Positions 18,110-27,028 of a stretch of 64,000 nt of DNA are shown piece after piece; the stretch's first letter is position 1, and the number at the start of each line of letters is the position of its first letter. Both the position numbers and the translations under genes were made by a program. The stretch lies in contig JAJRSJ010000006.1 in NCBI GenBank assembly GCA_024278855.1, positions 39,671 to 103,670 on the forward strand, written 5' to 3'. The notes under the pieces are model-generated. The model was given only the letters and a program-made list of their open reading frames with translations. It was not told the DNA's origin and made no database searches. The DNA comes from Alphaproteobacteria bacterium. Lineage in GTDB: Bacteria; Pseudomonadota; Alphaproteobacteria; Caulobacterales; Maricaulaceae.

Positions 18110-18198
18110 AGAAATTTTCCTTTTGTGTTCTGCTTTGAGGCGAAATTGGCACTTTTTTTTGCTTGGTGAATAGCGCAATACCCAAAAAAGGCGCGAAC

Positions 18199-20778
18199 AT
18201 GTCCCAAAACAGGCACAAACAGACTTCTAATCCTGCACAAACCGGCAATATTACCAAAACAATCGGGTTTTATCTGTTGCTGATGTTACTGGCTTGCATC
18301 CTGGTTTTCGGAAATGCCAGTGCCTCTCAGCCAGTGGGCGCACAAAGCGGGGTAGCCCAAGGGCAAATCCTGAAGTCTAGCCTTTCAGGTTTATCCAAAC
18401 AAAAAACTGCTGAACTGGACTGGCGCACACAATCATATGAGCTTAATTTCGATCTGCCCGCCCATGACTGGTACGATAAACTTGATTTGTTTCTCAGCGC
18501 TTATCCCCTCGGTAAAGTCGCGCCCGGCACCCCATTATTGATCAGCTATAACGGCGCACAACCCGTGCCCCTTTACGGACGCTCCGCCAGGTTTGACGCC
18601 CATATCCGCATGGACACTTCGCGCATAAGGCTGACAGGAAATACCATAAAGATCACCTATAAAACCCCGGCAGGCAGTGCTTGTCTAACGCCTGACAAAG
18701 GTAAATGGGTGTTGGATTTATCGCGCTCCAAGCTAGTTGCCAGTGTTCGGCCAAAAAAACGCGCCATGCAAATTTCGGAGATCGAACACAGGCTAGCCCA
18801 TCCAATGACGGCACCCAAACGGATCGGAATAATTGCCCTAGGCGACAACAAACTGGCCTATGAAGCTTTAAGCGCCCAAGCTTTATCCCAGCGCATGGAT
18901 TTTGTGCCAGAGTTCAAACTAGGCGCAGGGGTTACGGATATGGTGGTGCTTGTCGGTACATATACCGATTTAAAACCGTGGCTGAACAATAAATCATTGC
19001 ACGCCACCAAAGGCACAAAAATATTAATAGATACCGGGAAAAAACCCCGTTTGGTTTTAGGCGGCGAAACCGAAGAGCAAGTTCTGGAATTGGTGCGCGC
19101 CTTTGCCGGCTATCATTTGCCCGGTGTGCAGCGAAGCAGTGTATCTTTGCAAGACTTACTTACGAGCAAAAAACTATCCCCGCACGCCATCGTGGATAGC
19201 GGAGATTATAAACTATCCGATATTGGCACGCCTGCACTGGCCCGCTCCTGGCAGCCTGACCCGGCAATTGTAAAATTCAATGTGGCAGACCCCTATAGGT
19301 CTAGCGGGGTTTTGACCTTAAATATATTCAACGCCAAAGATATTAACCCGAAATCACGCTTGTCCGTAGACTTGAACAGTCAAGCTATTGGCTATACTTA
19401 TTTGAATAAATCCTCGAAAAAAGTTGAATTTAAAATCAAGCAAGGCATGTTTTTTCCGACCAATAACCGGTTAAGCTTTACCCCGGAACTTCTGGCTGAT
19501 GATAAACTTGCTGTGTGCGACACCCAGAAAAACATCCCGACCATTCTCATTAGCAATCATTCGCGGTTTCACATTAAAACCCCTAGCCCCGCGCCGCCCA
19601 CTGGCCTTAGCCGTTTTGCGGCGACCGGGGAGCCCTTTGACAAGAACGCGCTCATTGTCCTCAGCGGAAAATCTATAACAGACAGACAGGCCAGTTTGCA
19701 ATTACTCGGCTTTGCTGCCAGCCGGTTTGGCCCAAAATGGGCATTAGCCGACTATGCGGCCAAACTGCCGCCCGGCGGACTTTCAGATAAAAATATATTG
19801 TTCATTGGCCCCGACCCTATGTCTGACCCGGCGCTTTTTAATGCGGCTCCTGGGGGGTTAAAACGGGACTTGCGCCAGAAAAGAAATATGCAACACACCC
19901 GCAAAGCCATCTCTGTTTCTGATCAATTTGCTTCCTCTGATATGCAGCAAATCATCAAAATTATGGCCACCCAAAATGCGTCTCGCTTACCCACGGCGCG
20001 CTTGCAACCCGGTGGTTTGGCCGCCTTGTTTACATCGCCCTATGCGCCCGGTCGCGTTGTCGGCATTATCAGTTCTGATCAGACGCATAAATTTTCTAGC
20101 GCCGTGGATAAAATAGCCAAGGAAGATTACTGGAACGCCTTGCGCGGCAGTATGGTGCGCTGGGACGACACATCTATTGTGATGACACAAACGACAATAA
20201 CACCGACCAATTCCGACAATACCGCCGTTAAAACCCGTAAAAAACCCGCCGCACCAGACGGTTTTATTGCAAACACTAAAAACTGGTTTGCTAGCTTATC
20301 TCTTGGGAAACGCGGTAAACCTAGCGTGTCTACATCCGCTCCCACTGCACAAACCCCCGTAACAAACAACCAAACCCCCTCAGCCCAAGCCGGCAATGCC
20401 CCTTTGGTACGCGGGACGAGTGGAGAAAATAACCCAAATACGGATATACAAACTAATACACCCTCCGGCGACTTGCCGGCAAGTTCTAGCGCCGGAGATG
20501 CGCAAAAAACAACGGGGTGGCAGGCTTCTCTATCCAACTTGTTTGAACCGATTACACCCGCCGCAACCAAATTTAAAGCGGCAAGCACCCAAGCCAAACA
20601 AGATGTGTTAAGCTGGTGGAAAAAAACCTCAAACACGACATTTGAAAATACACCTTTTCAAAAATGGGGGCTGGACTTTATCCAAAACCCCACACTGTTT
20701 TTCCTGTTATTAGCATTCCTGATTTTCTTCTTTACCGCCCTATGCTCACCAATGACGTCGCGCAATCCGAAACGCTAA
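18199..20778 (+). CDS. BcsB-like cellulose-synthase regulatory subunit homologue (orphan)
   Basis: The protein has about 859 residues from an ATG with aaaagg 7 bases upstream (an in-frame TTG lies 36 bases earlier). A signal or anchor helix is at about 20-42. The body has BcsB features: SYELNFDLPAHDWYDKLDLFLSAYP, ISYNGAQPVPLYG, and repeated Rossmann-like segments (VVLVGTYTDL, KILIDTGKKPRLVLGG, ILFIGPDPMS). A Ser/Thr/Pro/Asn-rich linker (about 675-790) leads to a C-terminal membrane helix (FFLLLAFLIFFFTALC). BcsB normally partners the BcsA synthase in the periplasm, but no bcsA, bcsC or bcsZ is in the window. It may serve another glycan synthase. Similarity is by motif and topology only. Confidence 0.6.
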   Translation: MSQNRHKQTSNPAQTGNITKTIGFYLLLMLLACILVFGNASASQPVGAQSGVAQGQILKSSLSGLSKQKTAELDWRTQSYELNFDLPAHDWYDKLDLFLSAYPLGKVAPGTPLLISYNGAQPVPLYGRSARFDAHIRMDTSRIRLTGNTIKITYKTPAGSACLTPDKGKWVLDLSRSKLVASVRPKKRAMQISEIEHRLAHPMTAPKRIGIIALGDNKLAYEALSAQALSQRMDFVPEFKLGAGVTDMVVLVGTYTDLKPWLNNKSLHATKGTKILIDTGKKPRLVLGGETEEQVLELVRAFAGYHLPGVQRSSVSLQDLLTSKKLSPHAIVDSGDYKLSDIGTPALARSWQPDPAIVKFNVADPYRSSGVLTLNIFNAKDINPKSRLSVDLNSQAIGYTYLNKSSKKVEFKIKQGMFFPTNNRLSFTPELLADDKLAVCDTQKNIPTILISNHSRFHIKTPSPAPPTGLSRFAATGEPFDKNALIVLSGKSITDRQASLQLLGFAASRFGPKWALADYAAKLPPGGLSDKNILFIGPDPMSDPALFNAAPGGLKRDLRQKRNMQHTRKAISVSDQFASSDMQQIIKIMATQNASRLPTARLQPGGLAALFTSPYAPGRVVGIISSDQTHKFSSAVDKIAKEDYWNALRGSMVRWDDTSIVMTQTTITPTNSDNTAVKTRKKPAAPDGFIANTKNWFASLSLGKRGKPSVSTSAPTAQTPVTNNQTPSAQAGNAPLVRGTSGENNPNTDIQTNTPSGDLPASSSAGDAQKTTGWQASLSNLFEPITPAATKFKAASTQAKQDVLSWWKKTSNTTFENTPFQKWGLDFIQNPTLFFLLLAFLIFFFTALCSPMTSRNPKR

Positions 20779-20837
20779 ACCTGTTTGGATATTTAGAAGC
20801 TCGGTCACTCTAGGCGCTTTAGGGGAAATCAAGAAAT

Positions 20838-22562
20838 CTACCCTTGCTGTGGCCTTTTTAAGGGTAAGGACACTAGCACATTGGTACCAACACCTGGATG
20901 GCTAGTGATAGAAAAATCACCTGCATGCAATTGGGTCAGGTTTTTAACCAAAGCCAAACCCAGACCACTACTGCGCCCCTTGACCATGCCCGCATTGGAC
21001 GCTTGCTGATACGGCTTGCCTACGGCTTCCAGATCCTTGGCGCTCATGCCCGTACCGGTATCAGAGACACCGATCTCTAGCCGACCGTCTTTAAGGTGAG
21101 CCGTGGTCGTAACCCGCCCGCCCTTAGGGGTAAATTTAATGGCATTGCTGAGCAGGTTAAGCAAAATTTGCCGCACCGCACGGCGATCAGCTTGCACCAC
21201 CAAATCCGTACCGGTCTCTATATCCGCATCTAGCGTCAACTGCGCCGCATCTGCCGACGGGCGCACCATTTTTATACTGCTTCTGATCACATCAGCCGCA
21301 TCAAAACTGTCATAATTGAGCTGATATTGTCTGGCTTCAACTTTTGACATATCCAATACATCACCAACCAAATCTAGCATATGTTGACCGCTATCATGAA
21401 TAAGCTCAGCATATTCGGCATATTTACCCGGCAATGGTCCGAACAAACGCGAACGCATCATATCGGAAAACCCGATAATGGCATTGAGCGGGGTGCGCAA
21501 TTCGTGACTAACGCCAGCGAAAAACAAGGTTTTCTCATCCGATTCTTTTTTGGCACTGGTTTGCGCATCTTCCAAAGCCTGTAACGCGCCCTCTTTCAAA
21601 GAACAGTCGACGGAAAAACCGTAGAATGAACCGTCGTCCAAAGGCACAAATGTAAACTCCATCTTATTGAGTTCAGGGTCTGAAGTTGCACCTGTGCTTC
21701 CAGTCTCGCCTTGTCGGAGTTTATGCCTAGGCTTGAGTTTGTGTTTGAGCCTGGGTAGATTAACCGCAAAAGATACCGGCTCCGTTCGCTCGCGCAGGGC
21801 ATCCATTGCCCCTAACATGGCTAACTTATTACCGTCTTTGGAAAACAAGCTCGTCAAATTTATTTTTTGTATATCCTTATCCTGGAGTGCAAACAGACGC
21901 CGGGCATTTTTCGTCGCCATTTCCAAATACCCGTCCGGAGTAAATTTCATCGCCGCGCCCGGATAAGCATCGGTAAAATCGGCTTTGGCTTCCAGTACCG
22001 GGTCCTTTGCGGCATGATCTCCAGAAGAGACAAACATGGCCCCCAGTATAAATGCTATGGTTGCTACGGTCCCGGCCAGTGCTGCCCAATTCGCTTGTTC
22101 GGCAGTGGCGAGCGGCTCCGGTGCCAGTCCGGCTTGTTGAAAATAATATACCCCTATTGCAACAAGTGCAGCAAAAACCGTCGCCTCAATAACTTTGGCC
22201 CGTTCAAACAATACGGCCGCAGCCGGGGCGCACAAAAACAAGAATGCCATGGGGATAAATGCTAGCGCAAAGCTAGCTAGCATGGCCATTATAATCCAAG
22301 AAAATATGACAATCACTTGCACCCATTCGCGGTTGGCAAACGGCCACAAGATCAAGCTTATAACAGCAGGAAAACTGGCAGCCACCGCATATGGCAACAG
22401 GCTATTGGCGTCCATACCTTTGAAATAAGCCGCAGCAAAAACCGCCAAAAGTGCCAAAATCCAGATAATGGAGTTAAATGCGACCCCACGATTTGTCCTA
22501 AAATTTAAAATAATGACCTCAGCTTTCAACTTCATATCTTTTTTATAACGGTTTGTTGTCAC
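20838..22562 (-). CDS. Membrane sensor histidine kinase, DivJ/PleC-like
   Basis: The protein has 574 residues from a GTG; an ATG 27 bases downstream is an alternative start. Six or so membrane helices occupy residues 30-180. A PAS-like segment (200-330) follows, then the HisKA dimerisation domain with His353 in GVSHELRTPLNAIIGFSDMM and the HATPase domain with NLLSNAIKFT, DTGTGM and SSGLGLALVKNL. The sequence after the H-box (KYAEYAELIHDSGQHMLDLVGDVLDMSK) closely follows the DivJ/PleC group that phosphorylates DivK/PleD in stalked alphaproteobacteria. No response regulator is adjacent, in keeping with that orphan style. Exact orthology is not proven. Confidence 0.85.
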   Translation of the reverse strand: MTTNRYKKDMKLKAEVIILNFRTNRGVAFNSIIWILALLAVFAAAYFKGMDANSLLPYAVAASFPAVISLILWPFANREWVQVIVIFSWIIMAMLASFALAFIPMAFLFLCAPAAAVLFERAKVIEATVFAALVAIGVYYFQQAGLAPEPLATAEQANWAALAGTVATIAFILGAMFVSSGDHAAKDPVLEAKADFTDAYPGAAMKFTPDGYLEMATKNARRLFALQDKDIQKINLTSLFSKDGNKLAMLGAMDALRERTEPVSFAVNLPRLKHKLKPRHKLRQGETGSTGATSDPELNKMEFTFVPLDDGSFYGFSVDCSLKEGALQALEDAQTSAKKESDEKTLFFAGVSHELRTPLNAIIGFSDMMRSRLFGPLPGKYAEYAELIHDSGQHMLDLVGDVLDMSKVEARQYQLNYDSFDAADVIRSSIKMVRPSADAAQLTLDADIETGTDLVVQADRRAVRQILLNLLSNAIKFTPKGGRVTTTAHLKDGRLEIGVSDTGTGMSAKDLEAVGKPYQQASNAGMVKGRSSGLGLALVKNLTQLHAGDFSITSHPGVGTNVLVSLPLKRPQQG

Positions 22563-22635
22563 AAAACACGGCTTTTTAAGCCAATACCAGTTCTTTCATG
22601 CCACAGGTGAAAACGGGTATAGTTAATTCTCCACC

Positions 22636-22915
22636 CTAGAGCATCGCACCTCAACTTGGAATCAATTTGATGGGCCATATCTGTCCACCGGGTGCGTTGC
22701 GCACCTTGTCCGATGCTATGGCATCGCCCTGCGGCACGAGCCTGCCCGGATGAACAGATATGGCCCACCGCAGGCTGGTTTCTCCCCCACGCTGGACGTC
22801 GTTGGCCCCCGATTGTGGCCAGTAAGGCCACTGCACGGGCTCCGCCTAGCCAGCGAACGGGAGAAATCAGTCAAATGGTTCCAAGTTAAGGTGCGATGCT
22901 CTAGAGCATCGCACC
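22636..22915. mobile_element. MITE-like element with about 30-bp inverted termini
   Basis: The left end reads ctagagcatcgcacc...aacttgga (22636-22668) and the right end is its inverted copy (about 22872-22904) with a few mismatches. Inside is a second inverted pair, tgggccatatctgt (22671-22684) with acagatatggccca (22754-22767). If ctag is a target duplication, the element proper is 22640-22900 (261 bp) between two ctag copies. The bases after the right ctag (agcatcgcacc, 22905-22915) repeat the left tip, making a 26-bp perfect palindrome at 22890-22915 and suggesting a nested or earlier insertion. No transposase is encoded. It fills most of the 474-bp gap between the kinase and the lipoprotein gene. 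Confidence 0.75.
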
Positions 22916-23036
22916 AATATATACCCCGCGTTAGGCTCACCAAGTAGAATCGTTTGTACACAAGCCAGTTTAGTGTATAGGGTAAAATCAGATAGGGAGG
23001 ATTTAACCGGGCAGTCGGGGGCCGTAAAGGGACTGT

Positions 23037-24107
23037 ATGTACACGATTTTGTTGCGCCGCCGCGCACAGTTTTTTTTGCTATCTGGCCTGCTGACGCTGA
23101 CTGCTTGCTCCACCGCATCAACCGAAGTTTACCCGGTATTGACCGAGCCTCAACCCACCCCCGTGCCAGAAATTGTTGCACCAGCGCCGCCCCCTCCCCT
23201 GCACATCCCGGTTCGCCCTTTAGAAACCAGGACCCAAGAAAGCCTCATACGCGCCGCCGGGAACCATGCTGTGTTGATGGGTTATGTTCACAAAATAGCA
23301 GACGAAACCATCAGCTCCCCCGAACATATGAACCAGACTATGGATAATTTATCCCAAGTGTTTTCCCCCGGCATTGGCCCGGCGCTCATTGGTTACGGTG
23401 CATTGATCGGCGCACAAAATTCACAATTTGCCGAAGGGGTCATTGAAACGGCTAGGTATCGAGGTTTGGACACAGTCATTTACCAGCTTTATGTGGACCC
23501 CGGTTACGCCGAGACCTTTCCAGGAGCGGAACTGGCCAGCGCAGACATCCAAAATGCCTGGATGCGCGATATTACGGCTCTTGACCACAGCGCCGCCCAT
23601 ATTAAAGAGCAATCTTACGGGTTACAAAAATTGTCAAAATGGGAACAACTTCGTGCTGATTCTCGCGCCGAACGCCTTGAAGCTATCGGACGGGCGCAAT
23701 CCTTGCGCTTTAACCCGCCCGGTAGCACAAAAAGACAAATCGCGAAAACCGGGACAATCCGCGCCGCCGACATGAACGGCCCGCAAAAGCGTCAGGATTT
23801 TTGGCAAGTTTTCGGCCAAACTACGGCCCCGGAAAATCAAGATTTACCAAAGCAATCTAAAACTGTCATGCACCACAAAGCGCTGACTTTATCGGCTTTG
23901 GAGATCCTGGGCGCAACCGGCAAGGACAGCAGTGAGTGGATTGATAATTATATGACCTCCCCTAGCTTGACCCAATGTGTCAACACGGCAAGGCTCAATA
24001 CCGAGCAATGTATTGCCGCAGGGCATTTCAAATATGAAGACGCATTTTGTATCGCCGAGCATGAGCTTAAAGAAATCAGCACTTGTTTGTCTGATACGGC
24101 GCGTTAG
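23037..24107 (+). CDS. Hypothetical lipoprotein
   Basis: The 356-residue protein has a lipoprotein signal: RRRAQFFLLSGLLTLTAC, with the lipidated Cys at about 24. A Pro-rich linker (EPQPTPVPEIVAPAPPPPL) follows. The body is mostly helical and includes GIGPALIGYGALIGAQNSQFAEGV and a C-terminal part with three Cys (CVNTARLNTEQCIAAGHFKYEDAFC, plus CLSDTAR) that could form disulfides in the periplasm. I do not recognise the domain. aaaggga precedes the ATG. It may share a transcript with sufE, whose start lies 65 bases downstream. Confidence 0.7.
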   Translation: MYTILLRRRAQFFLLSGLLTLTACSTASTEVYPVLTEPQPTPVPEIVAPAPPPPLHIPVRPLETRTQESLIRAAGNHAVLMGYVHKIADETISSPEHMNQTMDNLSQVFSPGIGPALIGYGALIGAQNSQFAEGVIETARYRGLDTVIYQLYVDPGYAETFPGAELASADIQNAWMRDITALDHSAAHIKEQSYGLQKLSKWEQLRADSRAERLEAIGRAQSLRFNPPGSTKRQIAKTGTIRAADMNGPQKRQDFWQVFGQTTAPENQDLPKQSKTVMHHKALTLSALEILGATGKDSSEWIDNYMTSPSLTQCVNTARLNTEQCIAAGHFKYEDAFCIAEHELKEISTCLSDTAR

Positions 24108-24172
24108 ACCAAATTTTATTGTGCGGAAATCCCGCTTGCGTTTCCTTGCCGTCGCACCTATGTGTCGCGGTG

Positions 24173-24595
24173 ATGGATAGCACGCATAATATTGATGATT
24201 TGATCGAAGATTTTTCCTTTCTAGATGATTGGGAAGACCGCTATATGCATGTTATCGAGCTTGGCAAAACGCTCGCACCCTTAACAGACGCCGAGCGCAA
24301 TACCCTGACCAAAGTCAAAGGCTGTGTTTCGCAGGTTTGGTTGATACAGGAAATTTCTGACGATAGCCCGCCGGTTGTGACATACCGGGGCGATAGTGAT
24401 GCCCATATTGTCAAAGGACTGGTGGCGATTGTGTTGAAGATTTTCTCAGGGCGAACCGCCCAGGAAATAAATGACATCGATGCGGCCAAGATATTGGCAA
24501 AACTGGGCTTGGAAGAACATCTAACCCCCCAACGCTCAAACGGGCTCCACGCCATGATCGCCCGTATCAAACAAGATGCGGCCAAGCTTTTATAA
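24173..24595 (+). CDS. sufE: SufE-family cysteine desulfuration protein
   Basis: The protein has 140 residues starting MDSTHNIDDLIEDFSFLDDWEDRY. SufE accepts persulfide sulfur from the SufS cysteine desulfurase and passes it to the Fe-S scaffold. The active-site Cys is about residue 51 in VKGCVSQVW. The motifs DRYMHVIELGK and LSPQRSNGLHAM-like (LTPQRSNGLHAM) are characteristic. I prefer this ATG because upstream in-frame codons would add a Cys-rich stretch not seen in the family. No other suf genes are in the window. Confidence 0.92.
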   Translation: MDSTHNIDDLIEDFSFLDDWEDRYMHVIELGKTLAPLTDAERNTLTKVKGCVSQVWLIQEISDDSPPVVTYRGDSDAHIVKGLVAIVLKIFSGRTAQEINDIDAAKILAKLGLEEHLTPQRSNGLHAMIARIKQDAAKLL

Positions 24596-24616
24596 GGGCA
24601 TTATTTTGCGTAATCC

Positions 24617-25387
24617 CTATGTGCGAGACCGCTTTGCAGAAACACCGGGCTTACATCCGTAATATTGGCTTAGGTGCGCCAGCGCCAATTTTAAAATGGT
24701 CCGCCCCGAACCCTTGGCCCATTTCTCGGATGTCTCTAGTTGGCTCAAAGAGCAATCGCGCCCGCACAACGACACCAACGCCCGCTCTAAGCCCGGCCCG
24801 ACCATTTCCAAAGCGTCCATAACCCGTTTTCGTGCATCCATCGCGCTTACAGACATGTTTTCAGCCGTGTTTTGCCGATATTTACCGCCGCCCGTCACGC
24901 CCTGGTAGTTTTGCGTGGCTACCGCCGCCATCATGGAGCGGTCATAATCGGCCGCAAACCGCTCCCCCGCATCTATCTCGTCCGGTTGTAAAAAAGCCGT
25001 ACCGTCTGTATTGATCGCCGCAGCCAATTTGTAAAATACGGATAATCTTTGATTGATACGGGTCGGGCGTTTGATGCCGTCGGGGTGATAAATATCTCGT
25101 TTTTCCAAGTCCCGATGTTGATTGGCTTGGGCGTTTGCGCGGCCATGATTGGCTCCTGTCTGGGTACGGCGTATATAAGTTTCACATAAAACATATGCCG
25201 TACCTTTTTTGCGCACCGCACCGCTAGCAAGTATTTGTTTTAATAAAGATAATTTGACCCACCCGACGGGACGTAAGCGTCTATCACCGCGCGGGACAAT
25301 AATAAAAATCTCACTGGTTTCGGTTTGGGCCAAAATATGGCCTTGCTTGTCCAACATCAATTTTAGTGTTTTGGCTCTGCTATTCAT
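24617..25387 (-). CDS. DUF6456 domain protein
   Basis: The 256-residue protein is preceded by the ribosome site aaggggggact. Residues about 130-250 carry the DUF6456 pattern common in alphaproteobacteria: LAAAINTDGTAFLQPDEIDAGERFAADYDRS, then MDARKRVMDALEMVGPGLERALVSLCG and the helix-turn-helix-like WAKGSGRTILKLALAHLSQYYG. The N-terminal part (VGWVKLSLLKQILASGAVR) may be another small helical domain. A DNA-binding or regulatory role is often supposed but not established. It neighbours three other regulator-like genes on the same strand. Confidence 0.82.
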   Translation of the reverse strand: MNSRAKTLKLMLDKQGHILAQTETSEIFIIVPRGDRRLRPVGWVKLSLLKQILASGAVRKKGTAYVLCETYIRRTQTGANHGRANAQANQHRDLEKRDIYHPDGIKRPTRINQRLSVFYKLAAAINTDGTAFLQPDEIDAGERFAADYDRSMMAAVATQNYQGVTGGGKYRQNTAENMSVSAMDARKRVMDALEMVGPGLERALVSLCGRDCSLSQLETSEKWAKGSGRTILKLALAHLSQYYGCKPGVSAKRSRT

Positions 25388-25428
25388 AGTCCCCCCTTGC
25401 GTGTATTTGCCCCCTTGCTGAATGCAGC

Positions 25429-25791
25429 CTAGGCTACATCCCGGATGGTTTTCATAAGAGAAGGTGCGCCTAGAAAATCTTCAAGGACAGTCAGCTTTGT
25501 ATCGAGCACCATATCATCTCTGGCTTCTTCTATAGTGTGGCAAGCATGACTGACCGTGCTGGGGTCACGACCAAATGCGCGGGCAATACTGGCAATGCGG
25601 ATTTGAAAAACTACATTCATCAAATACATGGCCACTTGTCTGGCAAAACAATGATGCGCTGATCCCTTTTTCAGAGTTATTATTTTGGAATTTTGCACGC
25701 CAAATTCTATAGAAACCACCGCACACACCAAATGTGCTAACGCCGTTTCTTTCTCACTGGCCTTGTTTTTTACGTCTATTTCACCACCCAT
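25429..25791 (-). CDS. Stand-alone DnaA domain-IV-like helix-turn-helix protein
   Basis: The protein has 120 residues with the ribosome site ggagggcaat. Residues about 48-95 resemble the DnaA C-terminal DNA-binding domain: ARQVAMYLMNVVFQIRIASIARAFGRDPSTVSHACHTIEE, where DnaA has GRDH(S/T)TV. The His of the DnaA signature is Pro here, the AAA+ ATPase domain is absent, and the N-terminus is a short unrelated segment. Such small proteins occur across alphaproteobacteria. They might bind DnaA-box-like sites as regulators, but this is inferred. Confidence 0.8.
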   Translation of the reverse strand: MGGEIDVKNKASEKETALAHLVCAVVSIEFGVQNSKIITLKKGSAHHCFARQVAMYLMNVVFQIRIASIARAFGRDPSTVSHACHTIEEARDDMVLDTKLTVLEDFLGAPSLMKTIRDVA

Positions 25792-25900
25792 ATTGCCCTC
25801 CTGATTTGAGGAGCTACTATAGGACTTTTTATCTCTTAAAGGATTATTTTCCTATTTTTATGGTAAACAAATCCTAAAGAAATACAGAACTAACAAATAA

Positions 25901-25908
25901 TTAACCAT
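25901..25908 (+). promoter_or_regulatory. TTAACCAT motif (possible CtrA half-site)
   Basis: An exact ttaaccat lies about 110 bases upstream of the DnaA-like gene (start at 25791, minus strand) and just beyond the end of the PAS gene. This 8-mer is one of the described CtrA-binding forms in alphaproteobacteria. Chance occurrence in AT-rich intergenic DNA is quite possible. Confidence 0.25.
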
Positions 25909-25920
25909 ATAAACCGTTGA

Positions 25921-26442
25921 TTATGCTGATATTCTTTGGGGCTCCGCCAAATCTTGAGGCAATTGTGAATATTTCACCAAATGATCAAAACCAAGGATTG
26001 AGGTCACATTCACTCCGTCATTGGACAGTGGCAAACGTATCCAAAACTGGGCCAAATGGGCGCGAAGCGGCGTGCCTGGCTTGGTCACACCGGCAGAAGG
26101 CCGCCCCAGATCCATGACCCGGCTAAGCACCCGGCCCCAATATGCAGATCTACAGCCAATGGGTAATTCGTCAATATATTGGCCAGTTATTTCCGTTTCG
26201 AACAGATCCCAAAACCCGGTCCCGGCCAATCTATATTTAAACCGGTGCACCCGGTTTTCGAGCCTCTCAACAGAGCAAGCTTCAATGATAGAAATCATCG
26301 GTAAATGTTGATGAATATCTGCCGGATCAATATCCGATCGGGACGGCAATTGACCATTTCGACATTTCGAACGCCAATAGTCGTACAAAAATTGTTGCTC
26401 TGGTAAGACCATTTGATGGCGCAATGCGGTTGCTGCTAACAT
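25921..26442 (-). CDS. PAS_5 family protein
   Basis: This is a 173-residue single-domain protein. It has the PAS_5 (DUF1488-unrelated, alphaproteobacterial) pattern: YDYWRSKCRNGQLPSRSDIDPADIHQHLPMISIIEA, then FKYRLAGTGFWDLFETEITGQYIDELP. A ribosome site (gaggggaaaccg) precedes the ATG. No output domain is attached, so it may act as a soluble sensor or adapter. The ligand and partner are unknown. Confidence 0.8.
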   Translation of the reverse strand: MLAATALRHQMVLPEQQFLYDYWRSKCRNGQLPSRSDIDPADIHQHLPMISIIEACSVERLENRVHRFKYRLAGTGFWDLFETEITGQYIDELPIGCRSAYWGRVLSRVMDLGRPSAGVTKPGTPLRAHLAQFWIRLPLSNDGVNVTSILGFDHLVKYSQLPQDLAEPQRISA

Positions 26443-26542
26443 CGGTTTCCCCTCTATACTCCCTCACAATGCAAACGAAGCAATGTGTTAATGAAAGGTT
26501 ACTATTGGAGAAGCTGCCCCGGGAATATAGGAGGAAAGTTGG

Positions 26543-26577
26543 AAAAACCCTGAATTTTACACGAATAACGGGTTTTT
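26543..26577. terminator. Weak hairpin with T-run between mucR and PAS gene
   Basis: aaaaaccc (26543-26550) pairs with gggttttt (26570-26577) around a 19-base loop, and T residues continue on the plus strand. On the minus strand the T-run forms part of the stem. It could end the antiporter-mucR transcript, since mucR stops at 26620, but the loop is long and the stem short. Confidence 0.3.
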
Positions 26578-26619
26578 TTATACCGGAACCGATTCAATCA
26601 AGCCTTAGGCTGTAGACAG

Positions 26620-27021
26620 TTAAGACTTACCCAGACCGGTACGTTTAGCCAGACGAGAGCGCTGTTTCGAGTAATTTAGCGCTACCATAGGGTAATCGGC
26701 AGGCAAGCCCCATTTTTCCCGGTAAGCTTTCGGGGTCATATCGTGCTGGCTTCGCAAATGCCGTTTCAATGATTTATAGCTCTGCCCGTCTTCAAGGCAA
26801 ATAATACCGTCATCGCTAACGGATTTCTCAATTGCGACGGCGGGCACTGGTGTTTCGGACGGTTCTTGTTGGTCTTGTGTGGCTTGTTCAAGTGCTTGGT
26901 AAATTGATTTAATCAAGCCGGGTAAGGCGTCCGGCTCGATAGTGTTATTTCTGACATAGGCAGCCAGCACATCAGTGGTAAGTTCTAACAATACCGCTTT
27001 ATCGCTGATTTCATCGCTCAT
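26620..27021 (-). CDS. mucR: MucR/Ros-family zinc-finger transcriptional regulator
   Basis: The protein has 133 residues. An N-terminal helical part (VLLELTTDVLAAYVRNNTIEPDALPGLIKSIYQAL) matches the MucR oligomerisation region. The Ros-type finger is ICLEDGQSYKSLKRHLRSQHDMTPKAYREKWGL, with ligands Cys75, Asp78, His88 and His93. Asp replaces the second Cys, as in several characterised rhizobial homologues that still coordinate zinc. MucR proteins bind AT-rich DNA and often repress exopolysaccharide and envelope genes. It begins 7 bases after the stop of the last antiporter gene, so it probably shares that transcript. Confidence 0.88.
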   Translation of the reverse strand: MSDEISDKAVLLELTTDVLAAYVRNNTIEPDALPGLIKSIYQALEQATQDQQEPSETPVPAVAIEKSVSDDGIICLEDGQSYKSLKRHLRSQHDMTPKAYREKWGLPADYPMVALNYSKQRSRLAKRTGLGKS

Positions 27022-27028
27022 AATTTAC

